From assembly GCA_947458895.1 (NCBI GenBank), contig CANHBY010000122.1, forward strand, positions 1-5,614: 5,614 bases of DNA, read 5' to 3'. Made by a program: the position numbers and the translations under genes. Source of the stretch: Burkholderiales bacterium (GTDB lineage: Bacteria; Pseudomonadota; Gammaproteobacteria; Burkholderiales; Burkholderiaceae_C). Under the pieces are notes generated by a model, which saw only the letters and a program-made list of their open reading frames with translations, was not told where the DNA came from and searched no databases. The stretch's first letter is position 1; the number at the start of each line of letters is the position of its first letter. Of this stretch, positions 1 through 5,614 are shown one piece after another.

Positions 1-98
1 CTGGCACCCGCGCCATCTTCCAACGCCAGCTCACCAACTGCATCAAGCGCGCTCGCTTCCTGGCCATGTTGCCTTACAGCGATCAACACCGCACCTGA
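1..98 (+). CDS. rpsR: 30S ribosomal protein S18, C-terminal fragment (5' end outside window)
   Basis: This is the last 31 codons of S18, a small-subunit ribosomal protein that sits on the platform of the 30S subunit beside S6. The frame begins with a complete codon at base 3 and ends with TGA at 96-98. The translation contains the conserved S18 tail: [10 protein letters not shown], then [16 protein letters not shown], closing with RT. The [11 protein letters not shown] segment is highly characteristic of the family. Because S18 is only about 75-95 residues long, more than half the gene lies upstream of the window. The next gene, rplI, starts 11 nt after the stop, and its ribosome binding site overlaps the rpsR stop codon, so the two are almost certainly cotranscribed, as in the widespread rpsF-(priB)-rpsR-rplI operon. 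Identification is secure; only the 5' extent is unknown. Confidence 0.96.
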   Translation, partial: GTRAIFQRQLTNCIKRARFLAMLPYSDQHRT

Positions 99-102
99 GG
101 AG
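97..102 (+). promoter_or_regulatory. Shine-Dalgarno site of rplI overlapping the rpsR stop codon
   Basis: The sequence GAGGAG lies 7 nt before the rplI ATG at 110 and shares its first two bases with the rpsR TGA at 96-98. It is a strong match to the anti-SD of 16S rRNA and fixes the rplI start. The overlap with the upstream stop suggests that ribosomes finishing rpsR can reinitiate on rplI. Confidence 0.85.
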
Positions 103-109
103 TCACAAC

Positions 110-562
110 ATGCAAATCATCTTGCTGGAAAAAGTCGCCAACCTGGGCAACCTGGGTGATGTCGTCAAGGTCAAGGACGGCTACGCTCGCAACTTCCTGA
201 TCCCTACTCGTGCAGCACGCCGTGCCACCGAGGCAGCCATCAAGGAATTCGAAGCCCGTCGTGCTGAGCTCGAAAAAGCTGCCGCTGAAAAGCTGGCCGT
301 TGCTCAAGCACTTGGCGACAAAATGAGCGGCCGCACCATTCATCTCACCCAGAAGGCGGGTGTCGATGGCCGTCTGTTCGGTTCCGTCACCAACGCCGAC
401 GTGGCTGATGCCCTGACCCGCATCGACTTCAAGGTGGTGAAGTCTCAGGTGCGCATGCCCAATGGTCCGCTGAAGACCGTTGGCGAGCACATCGTGAGTG
501 TGGCACCCCACAGCGATGTGGTTGTTGACGTCAAGGTTGTGGTGGTCGGCGAAGTCGACTGA
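110..562 (+). CDS. rplI: 50S ribosomal protein L9
   Basis: L9 is a large-subunit ribosomal protein that binds 23S rRNA near the L1 stalk and reaches out along the ribosome surface; in E. coli it helps maintain reading-frame fidelity. The product is 150 residues, against 149 in E. coli. The N-terminal RNA-binding domain (about residues 1-50) starts [17 protein letters not shown] and contains the family signature [14 protein letters not shown] at about 19-32. A charged, Ala/Glu/Lys-rich connecting helix follows at about 40-75. The C-terminal domain carries the conserved [19 protein letters not shown] at about 81-99 and ends in a Val-rich strand. Where many L9 proteins have Gly-Lys-Ala after the signature this one has TRAARRAT, which I recall from Burkholderiales L9. 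The ATG at 110 is preceded by GAGGAG at ideal spacing. It is the last gene of its operon: a strong terminator begins 10 nt after the stop and the next gene converges on it. Confidence 0.98.
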   Translation: MQIILLEKVANLGNLGDVVKVKDGYARNFLIPTRAARRATEAAIKEFEARRAELEKAAAEKLAVAQALGDKMSGRTIHLTQKAGVDGRLFGSVTNADVADALTRIDFKVVKSQVRMPNGPLKTVGEHIVSVAPHSDVVVDVKVVVVGEVD

Positions 563-572
563 TTTCGCGACA

Positions 573-615
573 CGCCCACGAAAAAGGCCGGCATTGCCGG
601 CCTTTTTCGTGGGCG
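573..615. terminator. Bidirectional intrinsic terminator shared by rplI and gshB
   Basis: Bases 573-592 and 596-615 form a perfect 20-bp inverted repeat around a 3-nt ATT loop. The stem is an outer CGCCCACG block, an inner AAAAA tract, and a GC-rich core GGCCGGC; its partner reads GCCGGCC, TTTTT, CGTGGGCG. Read on either strand, a GC hairpin (GGCCGGC/GCCGGCC) is followed at once by five Ts, the layout of a Rho-independent terminator. It starts 10 nt after the rplI stop and lies 39 nt beyond the gshB stop on the other strand. Symmetry and position between two convergent operons indicate that it serves both. The T tract is only five long and is itself base-paired in the fully extended stem, so efficiency in each direction is inferred. 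Confidence 0.93.
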
Positions 616-654
616 CATGGTTCCTATCAGGTCGTGGCTGCCCGCCTGGGGTTC

Positions 655-1692
655 TCAGGCCGCTTCCAGCGCGTCCATGAAACACCCAGCCACATCAAAG
701 CCTGTTTGTTGATGGATCTCTTGGAAGCAGGTGGGGCTGGTGACGTTAATCTCGGTCAGGCAGTCACCGATCACGTCCAGGCCGACCAGCAGCAGGCCGC
801 GTTGGTGCAAGAGGGGGCCGAGTGTTTCAGCGATCTCGCGGTCTCTGGCTGAGAGTGGCTGGGCCACGCCCTTGCCACCTGCCGCGAGGTTGCCTCGAAT
901 TTCAGTGCCTTGGGGAATGCGCGCCAGCGAGAAGGGCACAGGCTGGCCTGCGATCAGCAAAATTCGTTTGTCCCCGAGCGTAATTTCGGGCAAATACCGC
1001 TGCACCATCAAGGTGTGGCGCCCTTCGTCGCTGAGAGTTTCGATGATGCTGCCGAGGTTCAGGGCGTCGGGGCCCACACGGAAAATCCCCTTGCCGCCCA
1101 TGCCGTCGAGGGGCTTAAGGATGATGTCGCGGTGTTCATCATGGAATTGCCGAATTTCCACCGCGTCCTTGGTCACCAGCGTGGGTGCGATGAATTGCGG
1201 AAAGGCCATGATCGACAGCTTCTCCGGGTGCTCACGAAGGGCGCTGGGCCGATTGAAGACTCTGGCGCCTTCGCGTTCGGCTTGTTGCAGCAGATGCGTG
1301 GCATAGAAAAACTCGCTGTTGAACGGCGGATCTTTGCGCATGAGCACCGCATCAAAGGCACTCAGATTGGTGGTTTGAGTGGAGAACTCTACTGGCTCGA
1401 ACCAGGGTAGTGTCGTGTCAGGGCTGAAATGTCGTTTGATCGCGCCGCCATCGGGTTTGAGGGCCAGCGAGCAAGCGGCATTTGAGTCCTGAGACGGCAC
1501 TAGTGGGCCGCCTGTGAGCTGCACTTTGCGCGTTCGGGCGCACACATGGCCGCCTCTCGCCCACATCAGGTGGCTGGTTTCGCAGGCATCAATTTCATGC
1601 CCGCGGGCAGCGGCCTCGCGCATCATGGCGAAGGTGGAATCCTTGTGGGTTTTGAACTCCTCGAGGGGGTCAGCAACGAAAAGAAGTTTCAT
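655..1692 (-). CDS. gshB: Glutathione synthetase (ATP-grasp), with an extra segment of about 30 residues
   Basis: GshB joins gamma-glutamylcysteine and glycine with ATP to make glutathione, the second and last step of the pathway, in the cytoplasm. The 345-residue product has the expected order: N-terminal domain starting MKLLFVADPLEEFKTHKDST; LMRKDPPFNSEFFYATHLL at 117-135; IAPTLV at 168-173; the ATP-grasp segment DIILKPLDGMGGKGIFRV at 189-206; the loop ARIPQGTEIRGNLAAGGKG at 257-275; and the metal/substrate region GLDVIGDCLTEINVTSPT at 304-321. E. coli GshB is 316 residues; nearly all the difference is a segment at about 62-96 between LTG and WFE, with no match in the enterobacterial protein. 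The start at 1692 has AGGG at 1703-1700, 7 nt upstream. It lies 33 nt after kup on the same strand, so cotranscription is likely. The first-step gene gshA is not in the window. Confidence 0.96.
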   Translation of the reverse strand: MKLLFVADPLEEFKTHKDSTFAMMREAAARGHEIDACETSHLMWARGGHVCARTRKVQLTGGPLVPSQDSNAACSLALKPDGGAIKRHFSPDTTLPWFEPVEFSTQTTNLSAFDAVLMRKDPPFNSEFFYATHLLQQAEREGARVFNRPSALREHPEKLSIMAFPQFIAPTLVTKDAVEIRQFHDEHRDIILKPLDGMGGKGIFRVGPDALNLGSIIETLSDEGRHTLMVQRYLPEITLGDKRILLIAGQPVPFSLARIPQGTEIRGNLAAGGKGVAQPLSARDREIAETLGPLLHQRGLLLVGLDVIGDCLTEINVTSPTCFQEIHQQTGFDVAGCFMDALEAA

Positions 1693-1725
1693 GAAGTGAC
1701 CCTGGGTGGCTCGAAGAGTGTGGTG

Positions 1726-3600
1726 TCAGATTTCGACCTTGGAGCCGAGTTCCACCACGCGATTGGTGGGCAAGTTGAGGAAGTCGGCGGCGGCTGAGGC
1801 ATTGTGGTGCATGCTGGCAAACAGTTTTTCGCGCCACATCATCATGCCGCCACCCAAGGTGGGCATCACGATGTCTCGGGAAAGGAAGTAGCTGGTTTCC
1901 ATTTCATCGAGGTGAATGCTTCGGCCCTTGAGCAGGTTGAGCGCCTCGGGCACATCCGGGTCGTTCTTGAAGCCAAAATGCAGGGTGACTTGCCAGCAGT
2001 CGTGGCCCAGGGGCTCAACCTCACAGCGTTTGTCGAAGCTGATCCAGGGCTTTTCATGGTGCTTGACGGTCACGAACAAATTGGTCTCGTGCAGCACCTT
2101 GTTGTGCTTGAGGTTGTGCAGCAGGGCGTTGGGTGTGATGCCTGGGTCACTCACCAAAAACACAGCGGTGCCCTCTACACGAGCTGGTGGGTTGATGAAC
2201 ACAGCCTCCAGGAATGCGGGCAGTTCGATGGAATCGGAGCGAAGCCGGTCGCGCATCAACTCGCGCCCTTGCTTCCAGGTCATCATCAGCGTGAACATCA
2301 CCAGGCCGATGGCGATGGGAAACCAGCCTCCATCGAAGATTTTGATGATGTTGGCTGCGAAAAAAGTGAAGTCGATCAGAAAGAAAAAGCCGGTCACAGA
2401 AGCACACAGCAGCAAGGGTAACTTCCAGCTGTAGCGAATGACAAAGAAGGTCATCACGGTGGTGATCAGCATGTCGGTGGTCACTGCAATGCCGTAGGCT
2501 GAGGCCAGCTGGCTGCTCGAGCCGAAGGCCAGCACCGCCATCACGATGCAAACGAACAAGGTCCAGTTGATGAAGGGCACATAAATTTGTCCTGTTTCCC
2601 GAACAGAGGTGTGATGAATTTGCATCCGGGGTAAATAGCCCAGCTGAATCACTTGCTTGGTGACAGAGAAAGCAGCCGTGATCAAGGCCTGGGAGGCAAT
2701 CACGGTGGCGCAGGTTGCCAGCGCGATCACGGGGTAGAGCGCCCACTCAGGCACCATCTCGTAAAACGGATTGCGAACGTTTTCGGGGTGCAGCAGCAGC
2801 ATGGCACCTTGGCCGAAGTAATTGATGACCAGCGCCGGCATCACCAAAATGAACCAGGCGTAACGAATTGGGCGTTTGCCGAAGTGGCCCATGTCGGCGT
2901 AAAGAGCCTCGGCGCCCGTGACGCAAAGAACCACTGCGCCCAGCGCCACGAAGGTCACATAGGGCGCCGCAAAGGCAAAGGAGATCGCGTAGAACGGGTT
3001 CAGAGCCCACAACACGGCTGGATTGGTGAAAATGTGCTTGATGCCCAATGCGGTGAGCGCCACGAACCAAAGAACCGTAATGGGGCCGAAGAATTTCCCG
3101 ACCTTCCCCGTGCCTTGGCGTTGAACCATGAACAGCAGCGCCAGAACAATCAGTGTGATGGGGAGAACATACGATTTAAGCTGAGGTGCGGCGACCTCCA
3201 GGCCCTCCACGGCAGACAGCACCGAAATGGCCGGCGTGATGACGCCATCGCCGAAAAAGATGGCGGTTCCAAAAATGCCAAAGATCAGCAGCCGACTGCG
3301 TGTTTTGGGTCGATCTTTGACTGCTTGGGAGGCCAGTGCCAACATGGCAATCAAGCCGCCTTCGCCGTTGTTGTCGGCTCGCAAAATGAGCACTACATAT
3401 TTGAAGGACACCACAATCATCAGTGTCCAAAATACCAATGACAGAACGCCGTAGATGTTGTCGGGGGTCAAGGGCACATGCCCTTGAGCGAAAACTTCCT
3501 TGAGTGCGTAGAGGGGGCTGGTTCCGATGTCGCCATAGACGACGCCGATCGCGGCCAATGTGAGGGCTGCAAAACCGGAGGAGGTGCGTGCTTGAGTCAA
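1726..3600 (-). CDS. kup: Low-affinity potassium uptake transporter Kup (KUP/HAK/KT family)
   Basis: Kup imports K+ across the inner membrane, probably with H+ symport as in E. coli. The 624-residue product nearly equals the 622 of E. coli Kup. The first membrane segment carries the signature [18 protein letters not shown] at 19-36, followed by [20 protein letters not shown] at 115-134, [20 protein letters not shown] at 227-246, and [15 protein letters not shown] at 367-381. About twelve hydrophobic segments fill residues 11-440, and the last ~180 residues are a hydrophilic cytoplasmic domain, also typical. Acidic residues D24, E231 and D410 align by eye with residues reported as important in E. 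coli Kup. The start is TTG at 3600: an in-frame TGA lies two codons upstream (3606-3604) and the first internal Met is residue 61, after the essential first segment. A weak AGGGG (3617-3613) lies 12 nt upstream. gshB follows after 33 nt. The family call is firm; the exact start is less so. Confidence 0.95.
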   Translation of the reverse strand: MTQARTSSGFAALTLAAIGVVYGDIGTSPLYALKEVFAQGHVPLTPDNIYGVLSLVFWTLMIVVSFKYVVLILRADNNGEGGLIAMLALASQAVKDRPKTRSRLLIFGIFGTAIFFGDGVITPAISVLSAVEGLEVAAPQLKSYVLPITLIVLALLFMVQRQGTGKVGKFFGPITVLWFVALTALGIKHIFTNPAVLWALNPFYAISFAFAAPYVTFVALGAVVLCVTGAEALYADMGHFGKRPIRYAWFILVMPALVINYFGQGAMLLLHPENVRNPFYEMVPEWALYPVIALATCATVIASQALITAAFSVTKQVIQLGYLPRMQIHHTSVRETGQIYVPFINWTLFVCIVMAVLAFGSSSQLASAYGIAVTTDMLITTVMTFFVIRYSWKLPLLLCASVTGFFFLIDFTFFAANIIKIFDGGWFPIAIGLVMFTLMMTWKQGRELMRDRLRSDSIELPAFLEAVFINPPARVEGTAVFLVSDPGITPNALLHNLKHNKVLHETNLFVTVKHHEKPWISFDKRCEVEPLGHDCWQVTLHFGFKNDPDVPEALNLLKGRSIHLDEMETSYFLSRDIVMPTLGGGMMMWREKLFASMHHNASAAADFLNLPTNRVVELGSKVEI

Positions 3601-3611
3601 GATTCACTTCG

Positions 3612-3627
3612 GCCCCTGGGTAGGGGC
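3612..3627 (-). promoter_or_regulatory. Short GC inverted repeat covering the possible kup ribosome binding site
   Basis: On the minus strand, GCCCC (3627-3623) and GGGGC (3616-3612) are complementary around a 6-nt loop TACCCA. The right arm and the last loop base contain AGGGG, the only purine-rich SD-like element close to the kup TTG at 3600, at a long spacing of 12 nt. If the 5-bp stem forms in the mRNA it would hide this site. The structure is short and could be coincidental; no known riboswitch class is recognised here. Confidence 0.3.
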
Positions 3628-3756
3628 ACTCGTCAACATCAGGGCGCTGATTTTGCTCCTCGCCTGCGCGTGTCGCTTGAGCTTGTGGTTCCATGGCAAC
3701 GCTGCTGGGTAATGATCTGGGTTCTCCCTGTGCGAAGGGGGCTCTTTATCCCTGAC

Positions 3757-3762
3757 TACAAT
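3757..3762 (+). promoter_or_regulatory. Probable sigma-70 -10 box for the xseB-ispA-dxs operon
   Basis: TACAAT matches the TATAAT consensus at five of six positions, and the context (GACTACAATCGGG) resembles -10 boxes I recall in Burkholderiales. Transcription would start at about 3769-3770, giving a leader of only 12-13 nt before the xseB ATG at 3782. No good -35 hexamer is visible at 16-18 nt spacing (the region reads GCGAAGGGG), so the promoter may be weak, activator-dependent or helped by other elements. No equally good promoter was found for kup on the opposite strand. Confidence 0.5.
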
Positions 3763-3781
3763 CGGGTTTTGTCTCGAATCT

Positions 3782-4033
3782 ATGCCCAGAAAATCCGTAA
3801 TGATCCCTCAGCCTGATTCGCCCTCGCTGCCCTCAACTTACGAGGAGGCCTTGGCCGAGCTGGAGAGGCTGGTTGCCGCGATGGAGGGGGGGCAGATGCC
3901 GCTGGACCAGTTGATTGAAAACTACCGCCGCGGTGCTGATCTGTTGCAGTTTTGCCGCGCTCGGCTGGAGGTTGTCGAGCAGCAGGTCAAGGTTCTGGAA
4001 GATGGCCAACTTAAGCCGTGGATGGCGTCATGA
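3782..4033 (+). CDS. xseB: Exodeoxyribonuclease VII small subunit
   Basis: XseB is the small subunit of exonuclease VII, which degrades single-stranded DNA from both ends; several XseB chains associate with one catalytic XseA. The product is 83 residues (E. coli 80). The conserved core is [20 protein letters not shown] at 18-37, then [35 protein letters not shown] through about residue 73, a two-helix layout with the LERLV-x-E-G and YxRG signatures of the family. The tail ends LKPWMAS. The ATG at 3782 is chosen because MPRK resembles the E. coli MPKK start; a second in-frame ATG at 3800 is possible, since neither has a visible SD. The stop overlaps the ispA start by 4 nt (ATGA at 4030-4033). 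A run of seven Gs (3886-3892) falls within the codons for Glu-Gly-Gly and leaves the frame open. The large-subunit gene xseA is not in the window. Confidence 0.94.
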   Translation: MPRKSVMIPQPDSPSLPSTYEEALAELERLVAAMEGGQMPLDQLIENYRRGADLLQFCRARLEVVEQQVKVLEDGQLKPWMAS

Positions 4034-4911
4034 GAGATTTTGATGTTTGGGTACGTTCGGAGCTCGATGCAGTTGAGTCGGCATTGAGCGCCTGGGTGCC
4101 TGCTGAAACGCCTGCAGGCCTGGGGCTGGCCATGCGTTATGGCGTGCTCGATGGTGGCAAGCGCGTGCGGCCATTGCTGGTGCTGGCTGCCGCTGAGGCC
4201 GTGGGGGGCTCGCGTGAATTGGCCTTGAGAGCAGCGTGTGCGGTCGAGCTGATCCATGCCTACTCGCTGATCCACGACGACATGCCGTCTATGGATAACG
4301 ATGTTTTGCGCCGTGGTAAGCCAACGGTTCACGTCCAGTTTGGCGAGGCTGTCGCCATGTTGGCCGGTGACGCCATGCAAGCCCTGGCCTTCGAAGTGCT
4401 CACCCCTGATGAGGGCGTGCCCATCGATTTGCAGGCGCGTTGGTGCAGCCTGTTGGCCCGTGCCTCGGGTTATGCCGGCATGGCCGGTGGTCAGGCAATT
4501 GACTTGGCCAGTGTGGGCAAAGTCCTGAGCGAGAATGAGCTGAGGCTCATGCATGGCCTCAAGACGGGCGCGCTGTTGCGGGCCAGTGTAGTCATGGGGG
4601 CGGCCTGCGCGCCCAGCCATCCACAAGCCCAGCAGGCGTTGCTTGATTTTGGCGATGCGATTGGGCTGGCTTTTCAGGTGGTAGATGACATACTCGACGT
4701 CACTCAGGCTTCAGAGACCCTGGGAAAAACCGCTGGCAAAGACGAGCACGCCAACAAGCCAACTTACGTCAGCATTCTTGGCCTGGAAACGGCCATTCAA
4801 TATTCCATGACCTTGCGAGAGCAGGCCCTGGCTGCCTTGGATCGCAGCGGCTTGCAAAGAGCCGGCTATTTGAGAGCCTTGGCCGACAAGGTCGTTCAAA
4901 GGGAGAGTTGA
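4030..4911 (+). CDS. ispA: Farnesyl diphosphate synthase (short-chain trans-prenyl transferase)
   Basis: IspA condenses IPP with DMAPP and then with geranyl diphosphate to form C15 farnesyl diphosphate, the precursor of ubiquinone side chains and undecaprenyl phosphate. The 293-residue product (E. coli 299) has the family motifs: [15 protein letters not shown] at 42-56; the first Asp-rich motif DDMPSMD at 83-89 within [27 protein letters not shown] at 154-159; KTGALLRAS at 178-186; and the second Asp-rich motif FQVVDDILD at 215-223. Four residues between the Asp pair and the third Asp of the first motif, and Ser/Leu rather than bulky aromatics just before it, fit bacterial type FPP synthase, although chain length cannot be proved from sequence. 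ATG 4030 was chosen because it overlaps the xseB stop in a typical ATGA junction; an in-frame GTG at 4018 would add four residues. dxs begins 4 nt after its stop. Confidence 0.95.
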   Translation: MRDFDVWVRSELDAVESALSAWVPAETPAGLGLAMRYGVLDGGKRVRPLLVLAAAEAVGGSRELALRAACAVELIHAYSLIHDDMPSMDNDVLRRGKPTVHVQFGEAVAMLAGDAMQALAFEVLTPDEGVPIDLQARWCSLLARASGYAGMAGGQAIDLASVGKVLSENELRLMHGLKTGALLRASVVMGAACAPSHPQAQQALLDFGDAIGLAFQVVDDILDVTQASETLGKTAGKDEHANKPTYVSILGLETAIQYSMTLREQALAALDRSGLQRAGYLRALADKVVQRES

Positions 4912-4915
4912 GTCC

Positions 4916-5614
4916 ATGACCACCTCAATGTTACGAACCATCGACAGCCCAGCCGACCTGCGAACACTGTCGCGTCAGGATCTGGATCGGCTGGCGCATG
5001 AGTTGCGTGAGTTCGTTTTGCACAGCGTGTCGCAAACCGGGGGGCATTTGTCGAGCAACCTGGGCACGGTCGAGCTGACGATCGCGCTGCACTATGTTTT
5101 CAACACGCCGTATGACCGCCTGTTCTGGGATGTGGGTCACCAGACCTATCCCCACAAAATCCTGACCGGCCGCAGGGATCGCATGGGCAGTTTGCGTCAG
5201 CTGGGTGGTATCAGTGGGTTCCCTCGGCGCAGTGAAAGTGAATACGACGCCTTTGGTACGGCGCATTCTTCCACCTCGATTTCAGCGGCCTTCGGCATGG
5301 CCATGGCGGCCAAGCTCAAAGGTGAGGATCGTCGAACCGTGGCCGTCATTGGTGATGGCGCCATGACAGCCGGCATGGCCTTCGAGGCCTTGAATAACGC
5401 TGGCGTGGCGCACGCCAGTGGTTTGGCTGACATGCTGGTGGTGCTCAACGACAACGACATGTCGATTTCTCCGCCGGTGGGCAGCTTGAACCGCTACTTT
5501 GCGCGCTTGATGAGTGGCAAGTTTTACGCTACTGCGCGAGACACCGCCAAGAGCGTGCTGAAAAACGCGCCACCGTTATTTGAGCTGGTCAAGCGTCTCG
5601 AAGAGCATGCCAAA
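4916..5614 (+). CDS. dxs: 1-deoxy-D-xylulose-5-phosphate synthase, N-terminal part (runs off the window)
   Basis: DXS uses thiamine diphosphate to condense pyruvate with glyceraldehyde-3-phosphate, the committed step of the MEP isoprenoid pathway. The frame is open for 233 codons to the end of the window; full DXS is about 620-640 residues, so about a third is present. Visible family motifs are [19 protein letters not shown] at 37-55 with His44; [17 protein letters not shown] at 70-86; [20 protein letters not shown] at 100-119 with His117; and the ThDP/Mg-binding region [20 protein letters not shown] at 144-163 followed by [13 protein letters not shown] at 175-187. The loop between those last two blocks ([11 protein letters not shown]) seems a few residues longer than in most homologues I recall. 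ATG 4916 is preceded by AGGGAG at 4900-4905, inside the ispA end; another ATG at 4928 lacks a good SD. It is the third gene of the xseB-ispA-dxs unit, placing the first and a late enzyme of isoprenoid synthesis on one transcript. Confidence 0.96.
   Translation, partial: MTTSMLRTIDSPADLRTLSRQDLDRLAHELREFVLHSVSQTGGHLSSNLGTVELTIALHYVFNTPYDRLFWDVGHQTYPHKILTGRRDRMGSLRQLGGISGFPRRSESEYDAFGTAHSSTSISAAFGMAMAAKLKGEDRRTVAVIGDGAMTAGMAFEALNNAGVAHASGLADMLVVLNDNDMSISPPVGSLNRYFARLMSGKFYATARDTAKSVLKNAPPLFELVKRLEEHAK

Noticed and set aside
83..685. A 200-codon minus-strand open frame across rplI and the terminator
   Set aside because: It is antisense to a certain ribosomal protein gene, runs through the terminator hairpin and resembles no family; such frames are common opposite GC-biased coding sequence.
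910..1410. A 166-codon plus-strand open frame opposite gshB
   Set aside because: Overlaps conserved GshB motifs on the other strand and matches no family known to me.
1804..2421. A 205-codon plus-strand open frame opposite the C-terminal part of kup
   Set aside because: Composition is that of an antisense shadow (many His and Gln), with no recognisable motif and no convincing ribosome binding site.
2653..3441. A 262-codon plus-strand open frame opposite kup
   Set aside because: The translation is rich in His, Gln, Asn and Gly with no domain, as expected from the complement of a membrane protein gene. kup in the other strand is unambiguous.
3176..3694. Minus-strand frame with an ATG at 3694 that might be an upstream extension of kup joined by a frameshift
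   Set aside because: It is out of frame with kup, its translation is not Kup-like, and the kup N-terminus from TTG 3600 already has normal family length.
3601..3781. A search for a kup promoter or known riboswitch (for example a c-di-AMP or K+-responsive type) in the divergent region
   Set aside because: Only poor -35/-10 combinations were seen on the minus strand (GATAAA near 3747 with a badly spaced GAGACA), and no recognisable riboswitch core.
3886..3892. Run of seven Gs in xseB as a possible phase-variable tract
   Set aside because: The run is short, the frame is intact through a conserved Glu-Gly-Gly, and xseB is not a typical phase-variable gene; most likely chance.
4018..4029. GTG at 4018 as the start of ispA
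   Set aside because: The ATG at 4030 gives the usual ATGA overlap with xseB and a family-like N-terminus; the GTG adds only four residues and has no better SD. It cannot be fully excluded.
1..5614. Defence systems, insertion sequences, attachment sites, tRNAs or CRISPR repeats
   Set aside because: All of the window except short intergenic gaps is accounted for by conserved housekeeping genes; no direct repeats, terminal inverted repeats or tRNA-like cloverleaf were seen by eye.

Overview
The window looks like a chromosomal housekeeping segment from a betaproteobacterium, most likely Burkholderiales and plausibly Comamonadaceae. This rests on remembered family resemblance (the S18 tail, an L9 with an [14 protein letters not shown] signature segment, and Burkholderiales-like GshB, Kup and XseB sequences) and on moderately high GC by eye. 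No database search was made, so the placement is an inference. I see no mobile element, CRISPR array, tRNA, rRNA, phage gene or toxin-antitoxin pair.

Layout. (1) Bases 1-562, plus strand: the 3' end of rpsR (S18) and complete rplI (L9), the end of a ribosomal protein operon. (2) Bases 573-615: a perfect 20-bp inverted repeat with an A5/T5 tract in the stem, placed to end transcription from both sides between rplI and the converging gshB. (3) Bases 655-3600, minus strand: kup (potassium uptake, apparent TTG start) followed after 33 nt by gshB (glutathione synthetase), probably one transcript. (4) Bases 3601-3781: a divergent intergenic region with a good -10 box for the plus-strand genes and a short GC-rich inverted repeat just upstream of the kup start. 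(5) Bases 3782-5614, plus strand: xseB, ispA and the first 233 codons of dxs, tightly packed (4-nt overlap, then a 4-nt gap), as in the conserved proteobacterial xseB-ispA-dxs cluster.

Functionally, the left operon supplies ribosomal subunits. The kup-gshB pair joins K+ import with the last step of glutathione synthesis. The right operon combines the small subunit of exonuclease VII with two isoprenoid enzymes: DXS commits pyruvate and glyceraldehyde-3-phosphate to the MEP pathway, and IspA condenses the resulting C5 units to farnesyl diphosphate.

All genes belong to known families, and I found no convincing undescribed system. The points most worth a second look are an apparent insertion of about 30 residues in GshB, the TTG start of kup next to a hairpin that could hide its ribosome binding site, the very symmetric shared terminator, and the very short leader of xseB.
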